From Elysia crispata (lineage: Eukaryota > Mollusca > Gastropoda > Plakobranchidae): a stretch of DNA of 64,000 nt. The notes below the pieces were generated by a model, which was given only the letters and a program-made list of their open reading frames with translations, did not search any database and was not told where the DNA came from. This document shows positions 40,401-54,500 of this stretch, piece by piece; position 1 is the stretch's first letter; each line of letters opens with the position of its first letter. The stretch is from the NCBI GenBank assembly GCA_033675545.1, contig JAWDGP010005687.1:152501-216500 (forward strand). Reading direction: 5' to 3'. The translations under genes and the position numbers were made by a program.

Positions 40401-43400
40401 GTAGACAAAAGAGTAAGATAAATATGAGGCCCAACATTGTTTTCAGGGCCTGATGGCAAAAGCGAAACCCATACTTCTGAGCGCTCATTGTTTGCATTGT
40501 TTTGGTCCAAGCCTTTTTTGTAACATTGGATTCTTTGAAGAGGTCCTGAACATTTCTTTATAGTACGGTACTAGAATGATCAGATGCACAGCTGGTAACA
40601 AGTCGTACAGAAAGCACTTGTAAGTGATATTAAAATGCTAGAATTATATACATATCTCATGTTCTTATGTGCTTTATAAGGTCTTTATCAGGAAACATAG
40701 GGTATTTGGACTTCTTCAAAATAGACATGAAAAATAAATATATCATCCTTTGAAAGGTTCTTAAAGCTGGGATAAGTTAGTTTTGTAGTTGGCTCTCATA
40801 TGCTCAGACTATTTGCTCAGTCATGACTCTTTACTGCTATACACTAGTCAGCTTGTATGGTCATGGTTGGGTGCTTTTGCCACTAATACACATGTATGCA
40901 ATGAAGTGAATCAGGGGCTTTGTTCTGTGAGCAATCTTAGCTCTAGGCTCAAAACATGTGAAATGACACCTAACTGTTTATAGAGCCGTGGTGAGAACAA
41001 AGGTATCGCTTTAACTGGAATCTTAACCGGATCGCACAAGGTGCAGCAACGTTAACAAAAGGCAGCCTCGTCAGAAAACATCTCAGATTGAAAGAAATTG
41101 CAATGTACCACTTTTGAAAAAAGCAGCATGATTAGAAACATGACATCACTCTGATAAATTTACTAGCTCAATAATGTATTTGCAACTCAGGATAACCTAT
41201 TTAGAAATGAATCGCATTATACAACTAAGTGATGCATTTTAATAACATAAGTATTAATTATCAGAGTAAAAGTTTTAAATTATTGATGTGAAATGATAGG
41301 TAATGTCTTCTGTTTTTTCAATATTGTACCTTTCTTTATTTGTAACAATGTGGTTTAAGATGGTGAAAGAATCATAGGTATATTCTCGATATGCTTCTTT
41401 TTTTTTTGTGAAAACCAAGGCCAAGAAATATCCTCTCTCAATGGTTGTCAAAATTTTATTTATTTTTTTTTTTTTCTGCAGCAAGATCATCTTATATGCC
41501 TCTTTAAGGAGTCAGTATGTCTCTGAAAATATTACATGTTTGTAAACAGTAAAAAAACATTAGACAATACTTTCTGTCAAACTTCATTGTTTATAACTGC
41601 AGCTTGGTGGAAGAAGATTCAATTGCTTTAGTGTAAATACTAGATCTATAGCAGTGTCAACTGTCAATATATATATATTCATATGCATGCACAGTTTTTG
41701 CATGAAGCAAAAAGTATTGCAGAAAAGATGAATATTTCATTTAAAAAATCCTTTACCTGTACTCCTTGTAAACTTTTTTTTATCCTTTTATGTCATGAAA
41801 CCTGTCAGTTTTGGGGGCAGATATCTTCTGATTTTAAACATACATATTAGGTAAGTTTAAAGCCTCAACCCTTCCAGGCACAAAATTATTTTTTTTTGTG
41901 GTCACTTTTTTTTTTTTTCGCTTAAGAGCGAAGCTGCTTTTCAGAGGTCATGAATTCTGTTCAATAGTCAGAAAAATGAAAAAGACATTGGTAACTCTGT
42001 TTTATTGTATTCAATCTTTTTTTTACCCCATTTGCTATGTTTTGTGCCATTTTCCTTCCCTCTGGTCATTGATATTAGTCTCAGTGCTTTTAGACAGTTT
42101 AAGATTCTCAGGATTGAAATATGGCTTGAAGGACTGGTGAGGCTAAGAATTTCAAAAAGTTGATTCATCCTCTAGTCTTTATTTTGTTTAGGCCTTAAAT
42201 GCTTCGAGAGAATAGAAATTACTAATTTTTTTTTAGTTCCTGCTCACAACATTCCCAGTATCAAATAACGAGTGAACGAATATTATTATCTATGAATGTG
42301 TTCTAATTTGTGGCCTTCAACAAGGTGGTAAGAAATATTACAATATTTTTGGTGAAAACAAGATGTCAACCATTCATGTAATCTTTCAATAAATGCCCAT
42401 CTGCAAAGAAAGAAAAAGATTTAGAGACATTACTTATATGTCACAGTTGTTGCACTTTATCAGCCTTCAAAAAACAAGATTGCACATGTTTTTATAAGAC
42501 ATATTTTGTCAAGCTAATGATGAATATTGTATAAGGAAACTGTTTCCACATGTCCAAAAGATTTTTTTTGTGCGGGTGTATAAATAGAAAGATCAGCTGA
42601 CATTATAATGTATGGTACCTGTTGTGATCTCTACACTAAAATATTAACTGTGGTAAACCGAGGTTGTACATCACAGAACTCCCTGGTCTTCTATGGCCTG
42701 ATGACCCTGATTGGAAATTTTATGAAGACTGAAAACCCTTCACCCAAAATGATTGTTTTTTTTTTTAACTTATATGCATTCTGCTGTTGAATATCCTGTA
42801 TGAAAAATTTTAGTAACAGGTATGAGATCTGTCAATCCCATGGATGTCTTGAAATTAACTAGAATAAAAACTTAAAAAGCAAGATATGATACACATCAAG
42901 TCCTATTTACTAGGACTAGGAGTTTCATTACATTCTCAACGAAGCTTTTTATAGGATTAAAAAATTGTAATCTTTTTTCTTTCTGAGAAGCTGAGAAACT
43001 TGTGTACATGCTCTCACATTATTGTTATTTTCATGCTATGCTTAGTACATGTAGTTTTTTTTTTTTGCTTTTTTTTTTTTAGTATCAAAATTTTTCACTG
43101 ATATACTGTTCTGGGTAATACATGTATACATATTGTGTACAGAGAATTCTTTCTAAATGAAATCATGAACCACTTCGAAGGTCAAAATCCCTGAAATGAG
43201 AACTTACAAACAGTAAGCATTCTGTGCATTAATTGATTGTTTTCATTACTCTATTTTGTTAGGGTTTTTTTTAGCTTCTTACGTTTCTTTTAAAAAATGT
43301 TCTTTTTGAATATGAATACTGTTTTGATACAATTGTTTCTATTGATGCAGTTTATGTTTGCAATAGATGTAAGTTTTTATCACAAAAATTGGGTTTTAAT

Positions 43401-43682
43401 TTTTTTTGTTTTTTTGTTGTTTTTCTTTTTCTTCCTTTTTTTGGAGAATTTTTTTTTTTGTGTACTCTATTCTCACAGTGCTTCTGTGTGAAAAGGAAAA
43501 AAAAAAACATAAAGACACATATCCAAGTTTTCTACAGAATTGTTCAATCAATCCTCCTTCTCCTTTTATTCTTCTTGATTTTAATCTTCTTCTCCTGCTT
43601 CACTGGTTTAAGAAGATGTTTTTCAATCGCGCACACCAAACGCCACCTCTTCCCCCACTCTTTTTTCTCTCCCATCCCCGCC

Positions 43683-43687
<5 letters not shown>

Positions 43688-43768
<81 letters not shown>
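43688..43768. repeat. (CT)n microsatellite
   Basis: About 40 CT units, followed by short GTCT variants. Confidence 0.97.
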
Positions 43769-43772
<4 letters not shown>

Positions 43773-45049
43773 GTCTCTGTCTCTCCTTTTTTAACTCTAT
43801 CTTTATTTCTGTGATTATGCCTCTGTTTGTTTCCTACCCTCTTCTTTATTTCTGGCAGCCTGCCTATCTAATGGCTTATAGATCTACCCTTCACCTTTAT
43901 GTATTTCTTTTTGCGTGTGTATGTGTGTGTGTGCGTTACTTTAGGAACTTACTATAGTTATTACTAGTGTTAGTGATTTAGATTGTACTTGTCTCTTAAA
44001 AGCATTGCACTAGCTTTTATGTGTAGATTGACCCGACTCGACTAAGCCTCATGTAGTATTGTTTTTGCTTCTTTTTTTTTTTTTTTTTTGTTGCTTCTCT
44101 CATAACGTATCACTGAGAATTCAGTGTTATTGTTATGCATGTCATTGATATCGAAGGATAATTAAAGCTGCACGCATAATTCCCTCTTTTGAATCAAGGG
44201 GAGTCAGTGAGTGAGTGATCAAGAGGCCTCAGTGCTCATCCACAGATCTGCTGGACCTGCCGTTTTGGTTCGTAACCTAATAAATCTTACTCAGCTGCCT
44301 TAGAGTAGACACGGTGTTTGTTGTTGTCATATATTGTCATATCAGTTCATTAGTATTTTAATGATAGACGGTTAAAGATAAGTTTAAAAAAACATAAATT
44401 TGCTTTTACAGTCATTTCTCCGGCGTTCAGAAGTTACGTACTAGTAGTATCAATTAATTGGAATGATGTAACTTGTCCAACCTGGCGGTGTAGTGTTTGG
44501 TTATATCCGATTGTGCCCCGATGGTGGGACAAATATGAAACAACAGCCAGGCCTGCCAGTTTAAGCTCTTCTAATCCTATCGTGACTGAAGTAAAATACT
44601 CCATGAAATCGCTTAAGATCTTACATTATTATGCATGGTTTCTCAGCGCTCTAGCCATTCATCAAATCGTACAATATACACACACGCGTACACACACACA
44701 CACAGAAGTAGCCTACAAAAGGGGAAAAAGTGAATTTTTCTATTATTGTGATTCATGTTCCCAAAGCCTGATTTAACAAACTAAATCTATCTTTGCAGAT
44801 TCAAGTTGAAACTGGCCCACCAGTTTAATATCTGAACGTCTTGAGCACTTTAAAACTACAATCATTTTTATATAAGGGTCATTGGTAGTAGGCAATACCA
44901 TCACCAAACAAGATGTCCAGTCAACGCCCCTTACAGTGAAGAGACCGGTTCAACCTCATCGCCAGGAGGTGGGAAGAGCTTCGCTACTTTCGACTGTCCA
45001 GATCAAAGGTTAATGAGAGATTCATTTGACGAACAGGTAGTAGGGGAAA

Positions 45050-45124
45050 CTAGTAGTAGTAGTAGTAGTAGTTGGAGGAGGAGGAGGAGGAGGAGGAGGA
45101 GGAGAGGGAGCAGGAGGAGGGGAA

Positions 45125-45163
<39 letters not shown>

Positions 45164-45212
45164 TAGTAGTAGCAGCAGCAGCTGCAGCAGTGCCGTAGTA
45201 TTAGTAGTAGCC

Positions 45213-45275
<63 letters not shown>

Positions 45276-45297
45276 GAGGAGGAGGAGGAGGAGGAGG

Positions 45298-45338
<41 letters not shown>

Positions 45339-45355
45339 TAGTAGTATCAGTAGTA
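45050..45355. repeat. AGN triplet array (AGT/AGG/AGC)
   Basis: About 300 bp of blocks of AGT, AGG and AGC, almost all in one triplet register, ending about 200 bp upstream of the EDEM2 start codon. Confidence 0.95.
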
Positions 45356-45554
45356 GTGTTTTTGTCATCTCATAGCGTTGGTCGCATCAGCAATAACATC
45401 AAGAGTAGGCCTATTTCAACGACGAGACAGTGGCATTGGTTAAGGGAAGCTATCCTGGTTATTTATATTTTTTTACGTGTTATACTGGTGATGACTGTAA
45501 AACTACTAAACTAATACTACCGATACTAACAATGGCTTGGAGTATGCTGCGAAA

Positions 45555-48500
45555 ATGAAATCATTGATATTTCTATTTTTGGTATTGTATTGTATTACTT
45601 TATATTTTTGCGATGGCTATAGAGTCGGGGAGATTAACATCACTGCATATAGGTAAGAAAAAAATGTTGAAATAAGATAGATCTAACATCTACTTTCTGA
45701 CTGAAAATTTATAAGCTTAAGTTCAAAATTCCTTGGGAACGACGATCTTAGATTGTGAAGATGAGTACTGACGTGTCCCTTAATTCATCAAAATTAGATC
45801 TAGACTTATATTGTCTACATTAGCCTTTAACTTCTGAAACCATTCTAGATCAGATGTCGTTTTCAAGCTTCCATTTTTTTTTTAATCACAGATCCAATAA
45901 TGGGTAATACTGCAGTTTTACGGTCCCGGTTGGATGTAAACAAATCACGCCACAAATGGCCACATTGTTATCTCTTATTAAAATAAAGGCAGAACAAGTT
46001 CAATATTTAGCAGTATTGCAGATATCGGCTTAACTCACTTTAAGCTTTAAAATTCTATTTTTCTTAATGAATTTGATAAGCTGAATATCAATATGTATGG
46101 TGGTTTTATTTATCGCAAACAAATAGGCCCTACTTTTCAAAATATGAAAAATTTTTTGTTGCTCTAAAATCTCATTAAACTACAAGTTTCGATTTTGTCG
46201 AAAAACATTCAACAGTGAAGCCCGACGTGAGGTGGGCTGACATCTGCAAATTTACCCAACATTTTTACGGAAATGCTTCAACTGAAGAAGTTGCCCTTGG
46301 ATTTTTGTAAGATAATTTGATTAGCTCAGGGCCTTCATTTTAAGATGCAGTGAAAATCAGGCCAGTTTATTGTATCCGCCATGGCCATATTAACATAGAA
46401 CCCGGACCACACCACTGCGGTATTACCCAAGTATGAATTCTAAAATCTAACCTAGAATTTTATTCCCAGAGAAAAGGCAAAGCAGATGTTTTATCATGCT
46501 TACAATGGGTATCTGAACCACGCCTATCCATATGATGAACTTCAGCCTTTAACATGTAAAGGACATGACACTTGGGGCAGGTGAGACCTACATGTCCAAC
46601 TGACTATTTGAAAGCTTTTCTCCTCAAATTGTGTTACAACTATTTGAACACAACCTTTGTTAAGACAGATCATTAAAAGTCTATAACATTACTTTTCACA
46701 TCTGACCTTGCTATAAAGTTATTTCTCTCTGTGCCAAGTGGAGTCCGCCAGAACTTAAAGCCAATTCTCAGATGAAGTCAACATTTTCTGGTGGACACAC
46801 ATTTCTTTCATACAGTTTTATTTTGGATTAATCAACCATCTCCAGAATTGTTTCCGATTAATGTCAACTCAAAGCGACTCAGTCTACAGATGATTTGAAG
46901 TGAGAGAGAGCGAAACACCTTGTAAAACTACTTGCATTTACACACGTCTAGATATAGATTTAAATCTAAGCTAGCCTGTAATTGATGTGTGATTGATTTA
47001 GGTTAATACTAGTAACACTACAGTGCTAAATTTACATGTACCTTTCTTGCCAATGTTTATTGCTGGATAAGACAGCATAGTATTGGTCAGTTTGAGAACA
47101 CTCATACACACACTAGTCAATAGGCCTGTCCCTTTTCTTTGTCGTGCATGCAGGATTAGGCATGATCTCTCAATCTAGATCTATCAACCGATCATCAAGC
47201 ATTGCACCAGAAACGCAAGCCTGCCATGATACTGATCTAAGCCAATCACATTGCTTTCTCTATTCCACACATTAGTCCTAATGCTTCCTTGCAATACACA
47301 CACCTGCCCCATACACAGCAGCCTTGTCATCGACTATTTTATTGTTTATCACTTCTCGATTTTGGGTAAAAATGAGACATAGTGTTTCCCTGATTCACTC
47401 TAAATCTACACTATCAATGAAGCATCAACCATCCTGCTTGGTAACGGTGATACTGATTCCAAATTTGACATCATTTTATTTGGATCTCTTCTCTTCATAT
47501 CTAAAAGTACAATTTACTTGATTTGGAAACAGTCAAAACTTCTGAACAATTTAGACTTCAACATGTTTATGCAAATAGAGCTTGGAGACAAAAATGGCCT
47601 GCTCAAGAGCACTGTTTAAAAAATTTAAAAGAAAAATATCGGCCAGATGAAAGAAGCCTGTGATTCTGTGACCTATGAACCAGGAAGAAAAGTGGATGAA
47701 GATCTGTAGAGCTGGTTTACTCTGTGACCCTGATATCAGTAATAAAAGCATGTGTTATCTATAACAGTCGCTCCCTCTCTCTCTCTCTCTTATGAAATGT
47801 TTAACATATGAACCTGTGTTGTGTGTCATAACAATACCCTGGCTCTGATATATCAGAAATAAAATCATTTCTTGTATATAACAGCCACTCCCTCTCTCTT
47901 ATGAATCTTTAAAATATACCTGTGTTTTGTGTCATAGCTACTCCCTGACGCTGATTGATGCAATGGACACTCTGGTGGTTATGGGCAATCACAGCGAGTT
48001 CAGGCGGATTGCTCAGCTCCTCATTGACAAGGGGGAGAGCTTCTTTGACACTGACATAAATGCCTCTGTGTTTGAGACAAATATCAGGAGTAAGTGCAAA
48101 TTTGGGTTTAGAAAAAAATTGATGAAGCTAGTTTTCTAGCTTATAAAATTATATCAAGTGATTCAAAATGTGTATTCCAATGGCAGGCTCAAGTTTGTTG
48201 TTATTAGAGGAAAGGATACTCTTTTTGCAATAGAATCCTTGTTTTTAGATAATTTTACTTAGGTTGAAATCTTTGCTCAGCACTTTCATCACTAAAGTAG
48301 TTAAATTTAAATTTATGTTCATCATGACGAATTTTTACTTTGTGACATTGTCTTAGCAAGTGCAATCTATTGATTGTCAAGTAAATGGTCTGATCTCCAC
48401 TATGAATACAAATGCACTAATAGAAAACTCACTATTTGAAATTTTCCTCTCTTAGTTGTGGGTGGACTTTTGTCCGCTCACTTGCTGATGAGTAGAGCTG

Positions 48501-51500
48501 AGATGGTTCTTGAACCGGCATGGCCTTGCTCTGGACCACTCCTTAGGATGGCAGAAAACATTGCCCGCAAGATTTTACCAGGTATGAGATCTATATAAAA
48601 ACAACTCATATGTTTACAAGGCTCATTCGGGCATTAAAAAAGTTTGAAGCAGTATAGAGCAGATAACTGACATTGCACTTTTTACTTTTGTCTTAATTCA
48701 AACAAATTTGAAACACTTCCTCATTTTTATAGCCACAAAAATAAAAACCAATTGAAATTTTTTATCTCTAAATACCTGTTTGGTTTTTTTCGTATCTTAC
48801 CTTCTATTTTCCATACTTCTGTCGTTTAGGTCTATCAATGAATTATAGATTTGCCAATTAAATTTTGTGGATGAGCTTTGTTTCCTTGTTGGTGAAAAAT
48901 GGTATAAAGCTACTTTTAGTCAAAAAGTAGTTTTATCCTCTGTAAAAGAGTAAAATCTGTAAGTTGAATTTAGAACAACTGAAGATTTAAACAGTCCTTT
49001 TTAGTAGATCTGTTCCAGCCTCTCCTTTTTTTTTTTTTGTTTTTTAATTTGCCTCTATGGAGAAGGGTTGAAGGGATGTTGGGAGAGAGGCTAGAAGAGG
49101 CTCTAAGATAGCCTCCCACCAAAAGTGGTTTGGTACTACTACGTTTCATGCAAGTTAGGTTGAAATAAAGACTTGTGGGGTTTTTTCATACTAAAAATAT
49201 TGAAAAGACAAGTCTGTCCATCACTCCCTTTCGTTCTTGGGTTTATTTCAACATTGTATTCTGAAGTTTTTGAAGCCAAGTATTTAAGTTTCTAACAGTG
49301 CAGGTTTGAAAACAATATTCATAATGAACAATTCTCATAGTGTTTCAGAAGAAACAAAATGATTATTTGAACGATTTTAAAAGCATGAGTTCTTCTGATC
49401 CCAGATAGAAAACAACATGATTATTTTTAACAGTATGGAAAGCCAGTCGGGAGTTCTGTGAATTTCCAAAATGATTGTAAAAGCATATCACAATAGACAG
49501 TTAATTTTTTAATCTACTCTTCCTGTATTAGTTTGGAGGAAGATAATACAGTAGTAGAGGGGTAGTCAGAAGAAATTCTATGATTTTCGTCACCTTTCTT
49601 CCTCTCAAGATTGATTTTACCTGTTCTCTACTTTGCCTGAATTTCACTCATACTTAGTTCATCACTGTGTAATCTTTTTTAATTTTCATGAGTTAAAGGG
49701 ATTTAATACATAATACTTTTTATGGGAACGTGATAAAGGATCTTTCCTCACATGTTTCCAATAAATTTAGCAGTTTTGTAGGAAATGTTGCAGTTATTTC
49801 AATAGAGTAATAGAACGAGATTAGACAAGGTGAAGGGGTTAATATGGTTCAAAGATGTTGGTTTTTTTTGTATCAGTATAGTTGCTTTGGTATTTATTGA
49901 TACTGTAATTGAAGTCACTGTTTTCAGTTTTTGCATAATTACAATTTTTATGTATGCCTATCAATAAAATAGAAAAAATTAAGTTACACTAATGTTTTTT
50001 TTTTCTTTTTAATCTGCTATTTTTAACCGATATATTCCATGATTATACCAGCTTAGTTCTTTGGGGAAATTGTGAGTTTTGGCTTTTTAATTTATGGATT
50101 ATTTTTCATTGCATTCCCTTGAAAGTTTTAGGTTAAAAACATTTTTTTTATATCCATTTTCTCTAGCATTTGATACCCCTACTGGGATGCCCTATGGCAC
50201 AGTGAATTTGAGACATGGAGTGCCCAAAGGAGAAACAACTGTCACTTGTACAGCTGGTGTTGGGACATTTCTTCTTGAGTTTGGTGCTCTAAGTCGACTT
50301 ACGGGTGATCCCATTTTTGAAAAAACAGCAGTCCGAGCAGTTCGAGCATTGTGGAAGTTTCGATCACCTCTGGGCCTTGTAAATAATCTTGATTTTCAAT
50401 CCTTTTTAGCTCTGTTTTTGGTTTAAGCTGAGTTTTATTTAATTATTCATATTTATGAACAGTCTTGCTTTGTACTATGCAGATCAACAAGATTTCAATG
50501 ATTTTAGCTCATGAGTATCATTAATTTCCTCATTATATGTAGAAAATTTTTAGCGGCATGTTTTCATTTAAAATCTTTACATTTGATAGTGAAACAAGGG
50601 AGACAATGTGATCAGGGTGTGAAAAGAAAGGGAAAAAAAGGATAAGTTAGTATTAAAGATATGTCCCTTTTTTCCTAACCTTATCTTTTCTTTTTATATT
50701 TTAATTTCATCTCTGTTTACATAATTAGATGGTTCTTAGCCATGTTAATGACAGATATCATTTAATGAGATCAATAATGGCTGACAAGAGAATGATTTTC
50801 TGTATCTGAATAGCTCGGCAACCACATTGATGTGAGCACTGGCAAATGGACGGCTATGGATTCTGGCATTGGTGGAGGGGTCGATTCCTATTTTGAATAC
50901 CTGGTTAAAGGTGCCATCATGTTCAATGTACCTGAATTCCTGCACATGTTCAGAGGTAAAGGCATACTGATCTCTCCGCCGCACATTGCAAATAGCATTG
51001 AATATCAATATGACAGGTCTCAGCCTGAATCTAAAACTTAATCTTAAATAGTGCTTTGCTTTGCGTTTTTTTTTTTTGTATTTTTTTTTTCTGTTATTTA
51101 TATTTCAGGTGTGGCATGTTTATTATTTTTTGGCCAATTTATTATCTTTTTACTGAGGAGATTGCTTATTGTTATAATAACGTATAAGTTCATTTCCGTA
51201 CCAACCTGTTGAGTACTAATTTGTCTGAACTGCCTTAATATGTATCAGATGAGAGAAAAATGTTTCATTACCACCAAATATTGATGTTTTGATTTTGTTT
51301 TGTTTTTTTTTTTAATTTTTGAGTTGTCTAAAGCAAGGCCAATTTTGAAGCCATGCCAACATGCAAAATATTAATTCTTGATTTTCAAGCAAGGCATATG
51401 ATTTAATTTTCCTAAAAAATTGATTATTATCAGAAAAAAATGTTGAAAATTTTGAAAGAAAAGAACCAGCTCTTATTCACTTTTTGTATTATTCAGCTGA

Positions 51501-54500
51501 AAACAGCATGTGATTCTTTGGAAAATTAAGAAGGCAGTTGTAACACAAAATTTAATATTTAGATTTTAAGGGAAAGTGGCCAAGACAAAACATTATGGCA
51601 ACTTTGAAAAAAGTGTGTGGGATTGTGTTGAAGTATGGTTAGCTGTTTCACAATCTTTCTTCTACAAAAAAAAAAAAACAAAAACAAAACAGTTGATTGA
51701 TTATGTACACTTAGTCGGACTGCAATTGTGGCATTTGCTTTTCAAAACAAATAAAGATGACAATTTTTATACTACCAACTTCTTGTTTCTTCTCCTGTGA
51801 ATAGAATATGAAGCCTCCATCAAACGCTATCTTAAGCGTGATGACTGGTACATGTGGGCGCACATGACCAAGGGAACCATCAGTTTGCCTCTGTTCACCT
51901 CTCTTGATGGCTACTGGCCTAGTATACAGGTAAACACCTGATTTAAAATCCTAAATATAGTGCAATTTTGTTGCTTACTTTTTCTTTTTTTTTTATGATT
52001 TCTAATTCTTTGTTTGTGTACAGATTAGAGTTTTCGAAGGATTTCAAGACATTTGCTCTTCAGCTTTAAAAAATGAAATTTTTAAGTTGAGGAATGTTTT
52101 CTTCCTGCCACAGGGAATGCTGGGTGATATTGATGAGGCTATGAAGACCCTGCATAACTTTCACCAAGTATGGCGACAGTTTGGTTTCACTCCAGAGTAC
52201 TATAACATTCCCAATGCAAATGTGCATCAAGGCAGGGAAGGATATCCTCTGAGACCAGGTAAAAGAGCCTTAATCCTATAGAGAAATAGAAAATATGTTC
52301 TTTTTTTTTTTGCTCAAAGCAAACAACATTAGCATAAATTTCAGCCAGTAAAAATGCTAAATTCTTTTTTTTTTTTTATTTTGCCATCAGATGGAAATTA
52401 TGTTAGCCATTTGAGAGCATCAGCCCAAGCTTCTTTTGAGTAGTTTCAAGTTTTGAATTTCTAGTTTGAGGAAAAAAAAAACAGATATAAAAGAAATTAT
52501 TTTTTGTAGATCTGACTGGAATTACAAACGGTGAGTCCGTTTTAACAACTGATTAATTCTAAGTTGTCAAGCAAATGGTTAAAGTAAGTGATAACAGGGC
52601 TGAGAATTCTCCGTCTAAAGGCGGATTTCCGCCCAACTTGTCATTTCCATCCGCCTAACGAAGATCGCGTCCGCCCAAAAAAAAAAAAAAAAAAACAAAT
52701 TAAAACAACACAAAAATTCCGAAGCCTTCTTTTCTATTTCGAAGCTGGTTTCCGGAAACATAAACCAACCAACACAGAAGAGTTCGATGGTATTGATCAA
52801 GTGGAATTATCGAGATTAACATCGATACCATTTAATGATAATCTATTGTTTTTGTCATTACTGTACTTTCTTAATCGGTTTTGAAAATATCGATCGATAT
52901 TGGCCTAATTTCTCTTTGTTTTTGCCAAAGCTTGGCGCAACTTATCTCAGTCTTTCCACAACCGTTTGCGCGTGAACGTCACAATGGCGAGGCGTCAAGA
53001 CATTGTTAGTAGAGGAGAAGCTTGCGATGACTGCGATATTGTGAACCCATGGCGATGGGAATGGTGTGACAAAACCGCTAATGGTCGTCGTCTGGGGGAG
53101 TTTATTAGAAAGTTAAGGAAAAAAGGAGTATCGTGGTGTAGTGTGTGTGTGACAAGGAGTTGAGTTACGCAAGTCATGGACTTACGGCTTTGACGGCTCA
53201 CGAAACACAAAGAAAATGTTAAACTTCAACAGAAAAACCAAACACAATAATTAAGGGAAGTTCAGTGCCAGAGGGGCCTAAATGGCTTAATTTTAACGCA
53301 ATTTTTCAAAATTTTCCGGGGGAGCATGCCCCCGGACCCCCTTAGGTGAATCTCGCGCCTTCGGCTCGTTGGCTGGTATTTTCAGACTTTTTCTTGTCTG
53401 ACCATTCTCAGCCCTGTGATAATCTGAAGAGCTGATGTTCGCAACTGTAATGATTCCTCATTGTCTTCTTTTGATCAAGGTAATATTTCTTGAGTTGGCT
53501 GAGGTTGAGCGAAAAACATGCAGACATTGACAGAAAAGAAGTTTGCACTTGTTTCTAAATTGGCCACAATATGTACAGTGGAATCAGCTAGAAGTCAACT
53601 TGCTTAAAGTTGTATCATTTTTTTCCTTCTTTGTTTAAGTAACTGATTTTCTGATAAAGTCAACGGCTTGGGGACATTTTTACTTTAAGTCAACACCTCG
53701 TGGTGGATGGGAAAAGATGAAACCCATAAAAGCGGAGCTACATAAGCAACATAGGGATGCCTGGGCGGGACATAGCTCTTTGTTCGTAAACCCAATACTG
53801 TCAGAAAGTCCCTGTGTATTAATACCATGCTAAACAAGGCCTAGCTAACTTAGTGTGGTCTTGCAGGGTTGTGACAGTAATAAAGAAGACTGCTTAGGGT
53901 GTGGGCAGGGTGGAGGCTGGATGTGTCTAGATCTAGACCTAACTTATCGTTGGCTCACATCATTTGTGGCAAACAGTGAAATGTTTTCTCCCCACAGCCA
54001 CACTCCTTATCTATAGCATCCTTCTCAGAGTCCCCAATAATATTAAGCATTTTTTTTAATGAGGCTATTTCAAGTGAAAGAAAACGAAAGTAATGATGGG
54101 TCCCAAACCCATACTAAAAAGGGTAAAGCTGACAAAAAATCAAGAATTGTAGGTATGTACGAATATCTTGTGTTTTTTGTGTGTAATACAAGTTTTTTCA
54201 AATTAACCTCTTTTCAGACTTTGTTGTTTTCACTTTGCCCAAAAGAGTACAGTAGTAGGTATAGGTAACAAAATGGAGTCACTGCAAAGGGAGATTACTA
54301 TCATAAGTAACGAAAAGGAGACAACCTGTTTTTATAACTTGAATTTTTGGACTTGTTTCCTGAAAATGGACAAAGTCAACCTTGCTTAAAGTCAAAATTT
54401 GTTTTTAGCTCCCAAGGTGTTGACTTTAAGCAGGTTACACTGTATGTTTTATTATCTTCTTTATTCCACAACCAAAAACATAATATTCTGTTTTTCATAT

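Larger units (their letters stand above)
37350..45554. other. Long gap between H6PD and EDEM2
   Basis: No convincing coding exon. AATAAA words occur at 37459, 38549 and 44279, so H6PD could have alternative or very long 3' UTRs. The stretch is T-rich on the plus strand. It holds a (CT)n array at about 43688-43768, a short GT run near 43916, a CA run near 44690, and an AGN triplet array upstream of EDEM2. The short frames at 38694, 40789, 42608 and 44513 show no family features. Confidence 0.55.

Noticed and set aside
43389..43957. Phe/Leu/Ser-rich frames of up to 183 residues
   Set aside because: Generated by T-rich and CT-repeat sequence; no conserved motif.
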